Shown here piece by piece: positions 51,204 through 59,235 of a stretch of DNA of 64,000 nt. The stretch is taken from NCBI GenBank assembly GCA_016716005.1, contig JADJXE010000001.1, positions 1,439,001 through 1,503,000 of the forward strand, given 5' to 3'. The stretch is from Acidimicrobiales bacterium (GTDB taxonomy: Bacteria; Actinomycetota; Acidimicrobiia; Acidimicrobiales; JADJXE01). Each line of letters opens with the position of its first letter. The stretch's first letter is position 1. A model generated the notes under the pieces. The model worked only from the letters and a program-made list of their open reading frames with translations, was not told the DNA's origin and searched no databases. The position numbers and the translations under genes were made by a program.

Positions 51204-52898
51204 ATGGCCCACGACCTCGTCATCCGCGCCGGCACGGTCGTCGACGGCACCGGTGCGCCGGCCCGCACCGCCGACGTGGCCATCGACGGCGATCGCATCA
51301 CGGCCGTCGGCGACGTGCCCGAGGGCGGCCGGCGCGAGCTCGACGCCGAGGGCCGCGTGGTCACGCCCGGCTTCGTCGACATCCACACCCACCTCGACGC
51401 CCAGATCGCCTGGGACCCGCTCGGCACGTCGTCGTGCTGGCACGGCGTGACGTCGGTGGTCCTCGGGAACTGCGGGGTCACCTTCGCCCCCTGTCGGCCC
51501 GAGGACCGCTCCTACCTGGCCGAGCTCATGGAGTCGGTCGAGGACATCCCCGCGGCGTCGATCCTGAGCGGGCTCCCCTGGGACTGGGTCACCTACGGCG
51601 AGTACCTCGACTCCCTGGAGCGCCTCCCGAAGGGGCTGAACGTGGGCGGCATGGTGGGCCACTGCGCGGTGCGCCACCACGTGATGGGCGAGCGGGGCCT
51701 CGACGAGGCGCCGGCCACCGCCGACGACGTGGCCGCCATCGCCGCGGTGGTCGACGAGGCCATCGCCGCCGGCGCCCTCGGCTTCTCGACCTCGCGCACG
51801 CTGCTGCACCGCGTGCCCGACGGGCGCCCGGTGCCCGGCACCTGGGCCGCCACCGATGAGCTCTTCGCCATCGGCGACGTGCTGGGCCGCCGGAGGGCCG
51901 GTGTGTTCGAGGTCGCGCCCCGGTTCGAGAAGCCGGGCACCGACTTCGAGAACACCCGTGCCGAGGTGCACTGGATGGCCGAGGTCGCCCGCCGCAGCGG
52001 GCGGCCCGTCACCTTCGGGATCGCCCAGTCCGACCTCGGCCCCACCCTGTACCGGCGCATCTACGACTTCGTCGACGCCGAGGCCGCCGGCGGCGGGCTG
52101 GTGCGCCCGCAGACCACACCCCGGGGCATCGCGATCATGTTCGGGCTGGCGGCGCGCACCCCGTTCGATCGCGCACCGGCCTGGCGTGCGCTGCGCGACG
52201 TCGACCTGGCCGGCCGCCTGGCCGCGGTCCGCGACCCGGAGCGGCGGGCCCGCCTCGAGGCCGACGCCCGAGACCAGCTGCCGCCCCTCGACTGGGCCAA
52301 GGTGTTCGTGCTCGCCACCGAGCCGGCCGACTACGCCTTCACCGCGGCCGACTCGCTCGCCGCCCACGCCGAGCGGGCCGGCGAGGACGTGGTCACCGCC
52401 TTCCTGCGGATCTCCGACGAGACCGGCGGGCGGGCCGCCTTCAGCTTCCCGTTCCTCAACCAGCAGCCCGAGGCCGTGGAGTGGATGCTGGCCCACCCGT
52501 CGACCGTGCTCGGGCTGGCCGACTCGGGCGCCCACGTGGGCCAGATCATGGATGCCGGCCAGCCCACCTGGTTCCTCGCCAGCTGGGTGCGCGACCGGGG
52601 CCTCGTCAGCCTGGAGGACGGGGTGAGGCGGCTCACATCGGACACCGCCCGCCTGTTCGGCCTCGACGGCCGCGGCGTGCTCGCCCCCGGCGCCTACGCC
52701 GACGTGAACGTGATCGACGTGGACGCCCTCGCCCTGGAGCTCCCCCGGTTCGAGCACGACTTCCCCGGCGGGGCCGGCCGGTTCGTGCAGCGCGCGTCCG
52801 GGTACGACGCCACCGTCGTCAACGGCCGGGTGTTCCTGGATCGGGGCGAGCCCACCGGCGAGCTGGCGGGGGTGGTGCTGCGCAGCCACCCCTCGTAG
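51204..52898 (+). CDS. N-acyl-D-amino-acid deacylase family amidohydrolase
   Basis: Protein of 564 aa of the D-aminoacylase family. The first metal motif is DIHTHLDAQIAWDP, the family cysteine is in LGNCGVTFAPC, GHCAVRHHVMG follows, and the late aspartate is in LADSGAHVGQIMDAG. The closing segment VVNGRVFLDRGEPTGELAG is typical. Family members remove acyl groups from D-amino acids or hydrolyse related cyclic amides; the exact substrate is open. GGGGGAG lies upstream of the ATG. Confidence 0.92.
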   Translation: MAHDLVIRAGTVVDGTGAPARTADVAIDGDRITAVGDVPEGGRRELDAEGRVVTPGFVDIHTHLDAQIAWDPLGTSSCWHGVTSVVLGNCGVTFAPCRPEDRSYLAELMESVEDIPAASILSGLPWDWVTYGEYLDSLERLPKGLNVGGMVGHCAVRHHVMGERGLDEAPATADDVAAIAAVVDEAIAAGALGFSTSRTLLHRVPDGRPVPGTWAATDELFAIGDVLGRRRAGVFEVAPRFEKPGTDFENTRAEVHWMAEVARRSGRPVTFGIAQSDLGPTLYRRIYDFVDAEAAGGGLVRPQTTPRGIAIMFGLAARTPFDRAPAWRALRDVDLAGRLAAVRDPERRARLEADARDQLPPLDWAKVFVLATEPADYAFTAADSLAAHAERAGEDVVTAFLRISDETGGRAAFSFPFLNQQPEAVEWMLAHPSTVLGLADSGAHVGQIMDAGQPTWFLASWVRDRGLVSLEDGVRRLTSDTARLFGLDGRGVLAPGAYADVNVIDVDALALELPRFEHDFPGGAGRFVQRASGYDATVVNGRVFLDRGEPTGELAGVVLRSHPS

Positions 52899-52910
52899 GC
52901 GCTGGCGTCC

Positions 52911-53444
52911 TCAGGCGGCGAAGCGGATCCGCACGTGCCGGTCGGCGAGGGCCCGCCCCCACACCATGGCCCGGTGCGCCTCGCCGGACAGCAGCGGCCC
53001 GGCGACGTCGCCCACGAAGAAGCTGGCCGGCTCGTCGAGCAGCACGAAGCCCCGGCGGCGCAGGCGGCGCGCCGTCCCGTGGGCGGCCGAGCCCGTCAGC
53101 AGCAGCGGCTTGCGGAAGCGGGTGTCGAACGTGGCCGTGGCGGTCCCGGCGACGCGCCCCAGCGAGCCGAGCCAGTCGCGCAGGCTGCCCGCGTCGGCCG
53201 CGGGGTCGGGGTCGCGGCGGTGCCGCTCGTCGGTCAGGACGGCCCGGCGGGTGCCCGTCCAGGGGACGTGGGCGTGGGTCGGGCCGCCCACCACCAGCAG
53301 CTCGGCCGCGGCGACGCGCTCCCAGGGCGCGTCGGCGACCGGGGCCACGTCGACCGACAGCTGGCTCCGTAGCCCGTCGGCGATGGCTGCGGCGACGGCG
53401 TGCGTGTTGGCGTACCGGGACTCGAAGACGACGAGCGCGGGCAT
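52911..53444 (-). CDS. Flavodoxin-domain protein
   Basis: Protein of 177 aa with the flavodoxin-like FMN-binding start VVFESRYANTHAVAAAIADGL and a second loop VVGGPTHAHVPWTGTR. The middle has TFDTRFRKPLLLTGSAAHG. It resembles small flavodoxins used as electron carriers or, in part, haem-degrading partners (PF12641 type). It follows the acyl-CoA dehydrogenase gene downstream of its terminator and converges on the D-aminoacylase gene. Confidence 0.87.
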   Translation of the reverse strand: MPALVVFESRYANTHAVAAAIADGLRSQLSVDVAPVADAPWERVAAAELLVVGGPTHAHVPWTGTRRAVLTDERHRRDPDPAADAGSLRDWLGSLGRVAGTATATFDTRFRKPLLLTGSAAHGTARRLRRRGFVLLDEPASFFVGDVAGPLLSGEAHRAMVWGRALADRHVRIRFAA

Positions 53445-53498
53445 CGGTCACCTCCCAGCGTCTGGTCTCACGGTGACGAACCCGCGTCACGCGCGCCA

Positions 53499-53536
53499 GA
53501 CGCGTCCGCACCCCCCGCGGCTGGTGCAGACGCGCC
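53499..53536. repeat. Imperfect inverted repeat upstream of the flavodoxin gene
   Basis: Arms GACGCGTCCGCACC (53499-53512) and GGTGCAGACGCGCC (53523-53536) match at 12 of 14 positions with a 10-base loop. It lies between a terminator for the upstream gene and the flavodoxin start, where an operator or second terminator could be. Confidence 0.45.
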
Positions 53537-53549
53537 ATCCCGACGCGAC

Positions 53550-53584
53550 GAGGGGCCGCGCCAGGCGATGCGGCGCGGCCCCTC
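53550..53584 (-). terminator. Hairpin terminator after the acyl-CoA dehydrogenase
   Basis: Perfect 13-base stem GAGGGGCCGCGCC (53550-53562) with 53572-53584 and a 9-base loop, 24 bases past the stop of the acyl-CoA dehydrogenase gene on the minus strand. No T-tract. Confidence 0.75.
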
Positions 53585-53608
53585 GCGGGTTCCCGAGGGC
53601 GGTGACGG

Positions 53609-54823
53609 CTACTCGACGCGCAGACCCGAGATGGCCCGGGCGATGACCAGCTGCTGGATCTGCTCGGTGCCCTCGAAGATGTCGTAGATCTTGGCGTCGC
53701 GGTGCATGCGCTCCACCGGGTACTCGCGCACGTAGCCGTAGCCGCCCAGGATCTGGATGGCCCGCTCGGTGACCCACACCGCCACCCGGCCGGCCTTCAG
53801 CTTCGACATCGAGCCCTCGCCGCTCACGAACTGCTTGCGGGCGGCACCCATCCAGGCGGCCCGCCACACCAGCAGGCGGGCGGCGTCGATCTCGGTCTTC
53901 ATGTCGGCCAGCATGAAGGCGATCGACTGGTTCATGATGATCGGACGGCCGAACTGCTTGCGCTCCTTGGCGTAGTCGAGGGCGTACTCGTAGGCCGCCC
54001 GGGCGATGCCGATGGCCTGGGCCCCCACCGCGGGGCGGGTCATCTCGAAGGTGGCCATGGCCGCCTGGGTGTGGGTGTGGCCGCCCTCGCGGGCCCGGGC
54101 CAGGCGCTCGTCGAGCTTGTCCTTGCCGCCGAGCAGCATGCGGCCCGGGATCCGGCAGTCGTCGAGGAGGACCTCGGCGGTGTGGCTGGCCCGGATGCCG
54201 TGCTTCTTGAACTTGGAGCCCATGCTCAGGCCCGGGGTGCCCTTGGGGATCACGAAGCTGGCCTGGCCCCGGCCCTTCAGCGCCGGGTCGACCGAGGCGA
54301 CCACCACGTGCACGTCGGCGATGCCACCGTTGGAGATCCACGTCTTGGCCCCGTTGAGCACCCACTCGTCGGTGGCCTCGTCGTAGACGGCCCGCGTGCG
54401 CAGCGAGCTCACGTCGGAACCGGCGTCGGGCTCGCTCACGGCGAAGGCACCCAGCTTCACGTCGCCGGGAGTCCCGTAGCACTCGGGCGCCCACTCCATG
54501 ACCTGCTCCGGTGTGCCGTTGCCGACCAGCCCGGCCACGGCCAGGGTGGAGCCGAGGATCGACATGGCGATGCCCGCGTCGCCCCAGCACAGCTCCTCGC
54601 ACGTGATGGGCACGGTGAGCCCGGTCGGGTCACCGAAGGCGGTGGCGATGTAGTCGAAGGAGTACAGCCCGATCTTGGAGGCCTCTTCCAGGATCGGCCA
54701 GGGGGTCTCTTCCCGCTCGTCCCACTCGTGGGCCGCGGGCCGGATCACGGTCTCCGAGAAGTCGTGGAGCCACTTCTGGACCTGCAGCTGATCCTCGTTG
54801 AGCTCGAGTGAGAAATCGGGCAT
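53609..54823 (-). CDS. Acyl-CoA dehydrogenase
   Basis: FAD enzyme of 404 aa that desaturates acyl-CoA. Canonical features: LGAFAVSEPDAGSDVSSL and WISNGGIADVHVV in the middle domain, FGRPIIMNQSIAFMLADM, and the C-terminal GYGYVREYPVERMHRDAKIYDIFEGTEQIQQ, in which the glutamate of FEGT is the catalytic base. Start at ATG 54823. About 40 bases upstream lie two overlapping copies of the TetR-type palindrome, so it is probably repressed by the regulator at 47989. It can pass electrons to the ETF encoded in the window. Confidence 0.96.
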   Translation of the reverse strand: MPDFSLELNEDQLQVQKWLHDFSETVIRPAAHEWDEREETPWPILEEASKIGLYSFDYIATAFGDPTGLTVPITCEELCWGDAGIAMSILGSTLAVAGLVGNGTPEQVMEWAPECYGTPGDVKLGAFAVSEPDAGSDVSSLRTRAVYDEATDEWVLNGAKTWISNGGIADVHVVVASVDPALKGRGQASFVIPKGTPGLSMGSKFKKHGIRASHTAEVLLDDCRIPGRMLLGGKDKLDERLARAREGGHTHTQAAMATFEMTRPAVGAQAIGIARAAYEYALDYAKERKQFGRPIIMNQSIAFMLADMKTEIDAARLLVWRAAWMGAARKQFVSGEGSMSKLKAGRVAVWVTERAIQILGGYGYVREYPVERMHRDAKIYDIFEGTEQIQQLVIARAISGLRVE

Positions 54824-54862
54824 GGCACCACCTCGGGGGCGACAGGGAAGGCAACGGCACTG

Positions 54863-54893
54863 GTTACCCGGCGGTAGGTTACCGCTGGGTAAC
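54863..54893. promoter_or_regulatory. Tandem TetR-type operators before the acyl-CoA dehydrogenase
   Basis: Two overlapping sites: GTTACC-CGGC-GGTAGG (54863-54878, one mismatch) and GTTACC-GCTG-GGTAAC (54878-54893, perfect half-sites). They share one base, and the spacing of 15 bases is 1.5 helical turns. Same arrangement as the palindrome before the TetR gene at 47972-47987. Confidence 0.75.
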
Positions 54894-54911
54894 CACACCA
54901 GACGGTACGCC

Positions 54912-56165
54912 TCAGTGCGCGGCTTGTCGACCCGCGCCGCCCGTGTGCGCCACCCCGCCGTCGGGCTGGTCGCGCTCCCCGGCCACCAGCCCCAGCGCGG
55001 CCAGCGTCAGCACGGCCCCCACCACGTACGGTGCGGCCAGGCCGACGTGCTCGAACAGCACGCCGCCCAGCGCCGGGCCGACCACGCGTCCCAGCCCACC
55101 TGCGGCCTGCTGCATCCCGAGGGCCCCGCCCCGGCGCGGTGCGGGAGCCCGGTTGGCGACCAGCGCGGACAGGGTGGGGGTGACCATGCCCTGGCCCACC
55201 ACGATCAGCAGGAGCGCCAGCGCCAGCACCGGCCACGTGGTCGCCACGGCCAGCGCCGCCATCCCGCCGGCACCGGACGACAGGCCCAGCCGGAGCGATC
55301 CGGCCGTGCCGAACCGGGCCACCGCCGGGCCGATCAGGCCGCCCTGGACGATCACGAGAACCAGGCCGATGCCGGCGAACACCGCGGCGGCGCTGGAGAT
55401 CGTGAGACCGAAGCGGCGCTCGCCGAACAGCGAGAACGTGGCCTCGAACCCGCTGAACGCCATGAGGCTCACGAACGCCACGAGGGCGTAGCGGACGAGG
55501 GCGGACCGGACCGCGCTCGTCTCCGGACCGCTGGGGGCGCCGGCGGCCGGCCGCGCGGTCCGCCGGATCGCGGCCGTCGACGTCTCGGGGAGGCGCTTGG
55601 CGGCCACCACCGCGTTCACCGCCGCCAGGGCGGCCGCGATGAAGAACGGCACGTGCGGACCCCCCAGCGCGGCCAGCCCGCCGATGGCCGGCCCGGCGAC
55701 GAACCCCACGCCGAAGGCCGCCCCCAGCAGCCCGAGGAGCCGGGGCCGCTCGGCCGGTGGTGCGAGGTCGGTGACCGCGGCCTGCGCCACCGAGACGCTG
55801 CCGCCCGAGATGCCGTCGATGATCCGGCCCGCGAAGAGCACCCAGAGCGACCCCGCGATGCCCGTGAGGAAGCTCCCGACCGCTGTGCCGACGAGCGACA
55901 CGATGAGCACGGGCTTGCGCCCGACGCGATCCGACACCCGGCCCCACACCGGCGCGAACAGCAGCTGGGCGATCGAGAACGACGCCACGAGCAGCCCGAC
56001 GACGGTCCCGCTGGCCCCGAAGTCCTCGGCGTAGAGGGGCAGGATCGGCAGGACGATGCCGAACCCCACCAAGTCGAGGGCGACCGTCGTCCAGATGGTG
56101 CCGAAGCCCGGCGGCAGCGGTTGGCGCTCGCGACCGACGCCGCGGCCTCTGCCTCGCACGGTCAA
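54912..56165 (-). CDS. MFS efflux transporter (DHA1/TetA-like)
   Basis: Transporter of 417 aa with twelve hydrophobic segments. The MFS motif A between helices 2 and 3 is GRVSDRVGRKPVLI and an antiporter motif C-like stretch is in AFGVGFVAGPAIGG. The first helix VALDLVGFGIVLPILPLY is typical of TetA-like drug exporters. The start is TTG 56165 or GTG 56159. It lies 88 bases upstream of the acyl-CoA dehydrogenase gene on the same strand, with operators between, so it is probably not co-transcribed. Confidence 0.9.
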   Translation of the reverse strand: MTVRGRGRGVGRERQPLPPGFGTIWTTVALDLVGFGIVLPILPLYAEDFGASGTVVGLLVASFSIAQLLFAPVWGRVSDRVGRKPVLIVSLVGTAVGSFLTGIAGSLWVLFAGRIIDGISGGSVSVAQAAVTDLAPPAERPRLLGLLGAAFGVGFVAGPAIGGLAALGGPHVPFFIAAALAAVNAVVAAKRLPETSTAAIRRTARPAAGAPSGPETSAVRSALVRYALVAFVSLMAFSGFEATFSLFGERRFGLTISSAAAVFAGIGLVLVIVQGGLIGPAVARFGTAGSLRLGLSSGAGGMAALAVATTWPVLALALLLIVVGQGMVTPTLSALVANRAPAPRRGGALGMQQAAGGLGRVVGPALGGVLFEHVGLAAPYVVGAVLTLAALGLVAGERDQPDGGVAHTGGAGRQAAH

Positions 56166-56213
56166 CCAGCAGACGCGGCCGGGCGTCGCGGCGTCAAGTC
56201 GGCCGAGGCGCCG

Positions 56214-57569
56214 TCAGCGGGCACGGCGGACGGTGGTGCCGGCGGGCGTGTCCTCCAGGGCCCAGCCGGCGGCCTCCAGCTCGGCCCGCAGGGCGTCGGC
56301 CGTGGCCCAGTCGTGCTCGCCGCGCGCCGCGTCGCGGCGCGCGGCGGTCGCCGCCACCTCCGGCGGCACCTCGTCGGTCTCGGCGTGGAGCTCGAGGCCC
56401 ACCGCCGCCGTCAGCTCGCGCACCGCGGCGGCCAGCGCCGAGGCCACGCCGGCGTCGCCCTCGTCGAGCGCGGCGTTGGCGGCCCGGACGGCCTCGAACA
56501 GCACGGCCACGCCCCCCGGCGTGTCGAGATCGTCGTCCATGCGCTCGCGGAACCGGGCCAGCACCTCCGGATCGGGCTCGGCGGCGGGCAGCCCCGAGGT
56601 GCGCCGGGCGAAGGCGTCGAGACGGGCCAGGGCCGCCTCGGCGTCGGCGACGCTGCCGGGGGTCACCTCCAGGGGCGAGCGGTAGTGCGCCCGCAGCACC
56701 AGCAGGCGGTAGGCGCGTGCGTCGGCCCGCGCCAGGAAGTCGGCGAGCGACGTGAAGTTGGAGAGCGACTTCGACATCTTCTCGCCCGCGACCTCGACGA
56801 AACCGTGGTGCATCCAGTGGTGCGCGAAGTCGCGCCCGAGGGCCACCGCCTGGGCCCGCTCGTTCTCGTGGTGGGGGAACTTGAGGTCGAGGCCGCCGGT
56901 GTGGAGGTCGAAGCCCTCGCCCAGCAGGTCGAGGCTCATCACGACGCACTCGGTGTGCCAGCCGGGCCGGCCCGGGCCCCACGGCGACGGCCACGTGGGC
57001 TCTCCGGGCTTCGACCGCTTCCACAGGGCGAAGTCGAGCGGGGACCGCTTCTCCTCGGCCACGTCGACCCGTGCACCGGCACGCAGCTCGTCGAGGGGCT
57101 GGCCGGCGAGCAGGCCGTAGTCGGCGACGGCCTCGGCCCGGAAGTACACGCCGTCGCCGGTCTCGTAGGCGACGCCGCGGCGCAGCAGCTCCTCGACGAG
57201 GCGCACCATGCCCTCGACGTACGCGGTGGCGTGCGGATCGGCCGTCGGCCGGGCCACCCCCAGCGCGTCCATCGCCCCCCACCAGGCCGCCTCGTAGGTG
57301 GCGACGACCTCCTCGCACGTGCGCCCCTGCTCGGCGGCGCGCTTGATGATGTTGTCGTCGACGTCGGTGATGTTCGACACGAACCGGACCTCGAACCCGC
57401 ACCACGTGAGGTAGCGGCGGAGCACGTCGTAGACCAGGGCCGAGCGGCCGTGGCCCAGGTGGGGCACGTCGTAGACGGTCGGCCCGCACACGTACACGGT
57501 GACGACGCCGGGCTCGCGCAGCCGGAGCTCGCGCACCTCTCCCCGCGCGGTGTCGTGGAGCCGTAGCAT
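56214..57569 (-). CDS. cysS: Cysteinyl-tRNA synthetase
   Basis: Class I synthetase of 451 aa. The HIGH motif is VPHLGHGRSALVYD, preceded by the zinc-ligand cysteine in YVCGPTVYD; the other ligands are in GWHTECVVMS and FPHHENE. KMSKS is EKMSKSLSNF. The C-terminal DALR/anticodon domain is complete. The related MshC ligase of mycothiol synthesis was considered, but the length and full C-terminal domain favour CysS. It is 48 bases upstream of the MFS gene. Confidence 0.95.
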   Translation of the reverse strand: MLRLHDTARGEVRELRLREPGVVTVYVCGPTVYDVPHLGHGRSALVYDVLRRYLTWCGFEVRFVSNITDVDDNIIKRAAEQGRTCEEVVATYEAAWWGAMDALGVARPTADPHATAYVEGMVRLVEELLRRGVAYETGDGVYFRAEAVADYGLLAGQPLDELRAGARVDVAEEKRSPLDFALWKRSKPGEPTWPSPWGPGRPGWHTECVVMSLDLLGEGFDLHTGGLDLKFPHHENERAQAVALGRDFAHHWMHHGFVEVAGEKMSKSLSNFTSLADFLARADARAYRLLVLRAHYRSPLEVTPGSVADAEAALARLDAFARRTSGLPAAEPDPEVLARFRERMDDDLDTPGGVAVLFEAVRAANAALDEGDAGVASALAAAVRELTAAVGLELHAETDEVPPEVAATAARRDAARGEHDWATADALRAELEAAGWALEDTPAGTTVRRAR

Positions 57570-57617
57570 CCCGTCACCGTATCGGGCGGCTGGGCCGGTC
57601 CCGGGCCGGAATGTGGC

Positions 57618-57642
57618 TCAAGTCGCGGCCTGGGGCGCCGAT
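57618..57642 (+). promoter_or_regulatory. WhiG/FliA-type promoter before the diguanylate cyclase
   Basis: TCAA (57618-57621), a 15-base spacer and GCCGAT (57637-57642) match the TAAA-N15-GCCGATAA consensus of sigma-28/WhiG sigma factors in spacing and most bases. It lies 85 bases before the ATG. No flagellar or sporulation gene is in the window. Confidence 0.6.
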
Positions 57643-57727
57643 GCTTGAGAGCGTCCGGGGCGGAACGGGAGCAAGGCACCCAGCCGGTGCGGCGACGGGT
57701 CGGGCACCGGCGAGGCGAGGAGCACCG

Positions 57728-59077
57728 ATGACCGACGAGGGCTCGGAGAACCGGTCACACGAGGAGAGCCCCTGGGGCTCGCCCCTCGCCCACCGCAGGG
57801 GGTTCCTGTCGATCGACGGCTCGATGCGGTCGACCGTCATCGGCTTCGTGGGTGGGGTGGTTCTGGTGATCGCCGCCGATGCCGTCGCCCGCCTGCTGGT
57901 CGGCGCGGTCGAACCCGACCTCGAGGGCACCGGCCGCGTCGCCGCCGAGCTCGCGGTGTTCGCGTGCATCGTCGGCGTCGGCATGTGGTTCGCGCTGGCA
58001 CGACCGCTCCAGGAGCTGCTGCGAGACCAGCAGGCCGCGGTGACCAGCCGCGAGGAGTGGCTCGTCGCCGAGGCCACTCGTCAGGAGTTCGACGCCCGCC
58101 TGCAGCGGGCCCTCGACATGGTCGAGGACGAGGGCGGCGCCCTCCAGGTGGTCGGTCGGGCCCTCGACTCCGTCCTCCCCGATACCGCGGCCGAGCTGCT
58201 GCTCGCCGACTCCAGCCACGCGCACCTCCGCCTGGCGGTGACAGCCGGACCCGACGGCGAGGGGCCCGGGTGCCCGGTGGAATCGCCCCGCGGCTGCGCT
58301 GCGGTCCGCCGCGGCCAGACCCTGCGCTTCGCCAGCAGCGAGGCCCTCGACGCCTGTCCCCGGCTCCGCGGCCGCCCGGGCGGCGCGTGCTCGGCGGTGT
58401 GCGTGCCCGTCACGATCCTCGGCCACACCGTGGGCGTCATGCACACGGCCCGGCCGGCCACGATGGGCCCGACGCCCCGCGACGCCGTCGACCGCCTCGA
58501 GTCGATCGCCACCCAGGCCGGCACCCGGATCGGGAACCTCCGGGCCTTCGCCAGGAGCGAGGTGCAGGCGTCGACCGATCCGCTCACCGGGCTCCTCAAC
58601 CGCCGGAGCGTCGAGAACAACCTCCGCGAGCTGGCCCGCGACCTCACACCCTTCACCGTGGCCATGGGCGACCTCGATCACTTCAAGCAGCTCAACGACA
58701 CCCACGGCCACGAGGCCGGGGACCGGGCCCTGCGGCTCTTCGCCCAGGTGCTCCGCCGCACCCTCCGGCCCGGCGACCTCGTCGCCCGGTTCGGCGGCGA
58801 GGAGTTCCTGCTGGTGTTCCCGAGCTGCTCGACCGTCGACGCCGTCTCCGCCCTCGAGCGGGTGCGCGAGGCGCTCGCCCTGGCGCTCTCGGAGGGCGGC
58901 AGCCCCGGGTTCACCGCCAGCTTCGGCGTGGCCGACTCGAACCAGGGCGACGACCTCGACGAGATCGTGGCCGTGGCCGACCAGGCCCTGTTCGCGGCCA
59001 AGGTGCAGGGTCGCAACCGGGTGGTCGTGGCCGGCGGCCCGCTCCCCGACCAGCCGGTGGAGCTGGACGCCGACTAG
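57728..59077 (+). CDS. Membrane-bound diguanylate cyclase (GAF-GGDEF)
   Basis: Protein of 449 aa. Two membrane helices (STVIGFVGGVVLVIAADAVARLL and VAAELAVFACIVGVGMWFAL) precede a GAF domain (about 115-275, rich in cysteines) and a GGDEF domain. The active-site loop is ARFGGEEFLLVF, a functional GGEEF variant. DPLTGLLNRRSVENNL and MGDLDHFKQLNDTHGHEAGD complete the domain. No inhibitory RxxD is obvious. It makes c-di-GMP. GAGGAG lies before the ATG, and a WhiG/FliA-type promoter lies 85 bases upstream. Confidence 0.94.
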   Translation: MTDEGSENRSHEESPWGSPLAHRRGFLSIDGSMRSTVIGFVGGVVLVIAADAVARLLVGAVEPDLEGTGRVAAELAVFACIVGVGMWFALARPLQELLRDQQAAVTSREEWLVAEATRQEFDARLQRALDMVEDEGGALQVVGRALDSVLPDTAAELLLADSSHAHLRLAVTAGPDGEGPGCPVESPRGCAAVRRGQTLRFASSEALDACPRLRGRPGGACSAVCVPVTILGHTVGVMHTARPATMGPTPRDAVDRLESIATQAGTRIGNLRAFARSEVQASTDPLTGLLNRRSVENNLRELARDLTPFTVAMGDLDHFKQLNDTHGHEAGDRALRLFAQVLRRTLRPGDLVARFGGEEFLLVFPSCSTVDAVSALERVREALALALSEGGSPGFTASFGVADSNQGDDLDEIVAVADQALFAAKVQGRNRVVVAGGPLPDQPVELDAD

Positions 59078-59144
59078 CGGGTGGCACGCCGCTCGCCGAC
59101 GGCGTTCGAGGCGGATCGCCGGGGGGAACCGGTTCTCCGGCGGA

Positions 59145-59186
59145 TCGACCACCCTGGCGGTGGTTGACCGGGCGGAGAACGCCCGG
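59145..59186 (+). terminator. Pair of hairpins between the cyclase gene and valS
   Basis: First stem TCGACCACC/GGTGGTTGA (59145-59153 and 59159-59167, one wobble, loop CTGGC). Second stem CCGGGCG/CGCCCGG (59168-59174 and 59180-59186, loop GAGAA). They follow directly on each other and suit a terminator for the cyclase transcript. No T-box features (specifier loop, AGGGUGG) were seen before valS. Confidence 0.55.
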
Positions 59187-59235
59187 CGAACCGGGGTGAG
59201 CCGCCCGGAGCGGTGCGGTTACCGTGGGCGCGGCT

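Noticed and set aside
54798..57566. A 922-codon frame on the plus strand across the MFS and cysS genes
   Set aside because: Arg/Gly/His-rich shadow of two well-defined minus-strand genes.
56214..57569. MshC (mycothiol ligase) in place of CysS
   Set aside because: The product has CysS length and a full C-terminal domain; MshC is shorter.
59078..59235. A T-box leader before valS
   Set aside because: No specifier loop or AGGGUGG antiterminator sequence; only two plain hairpins.
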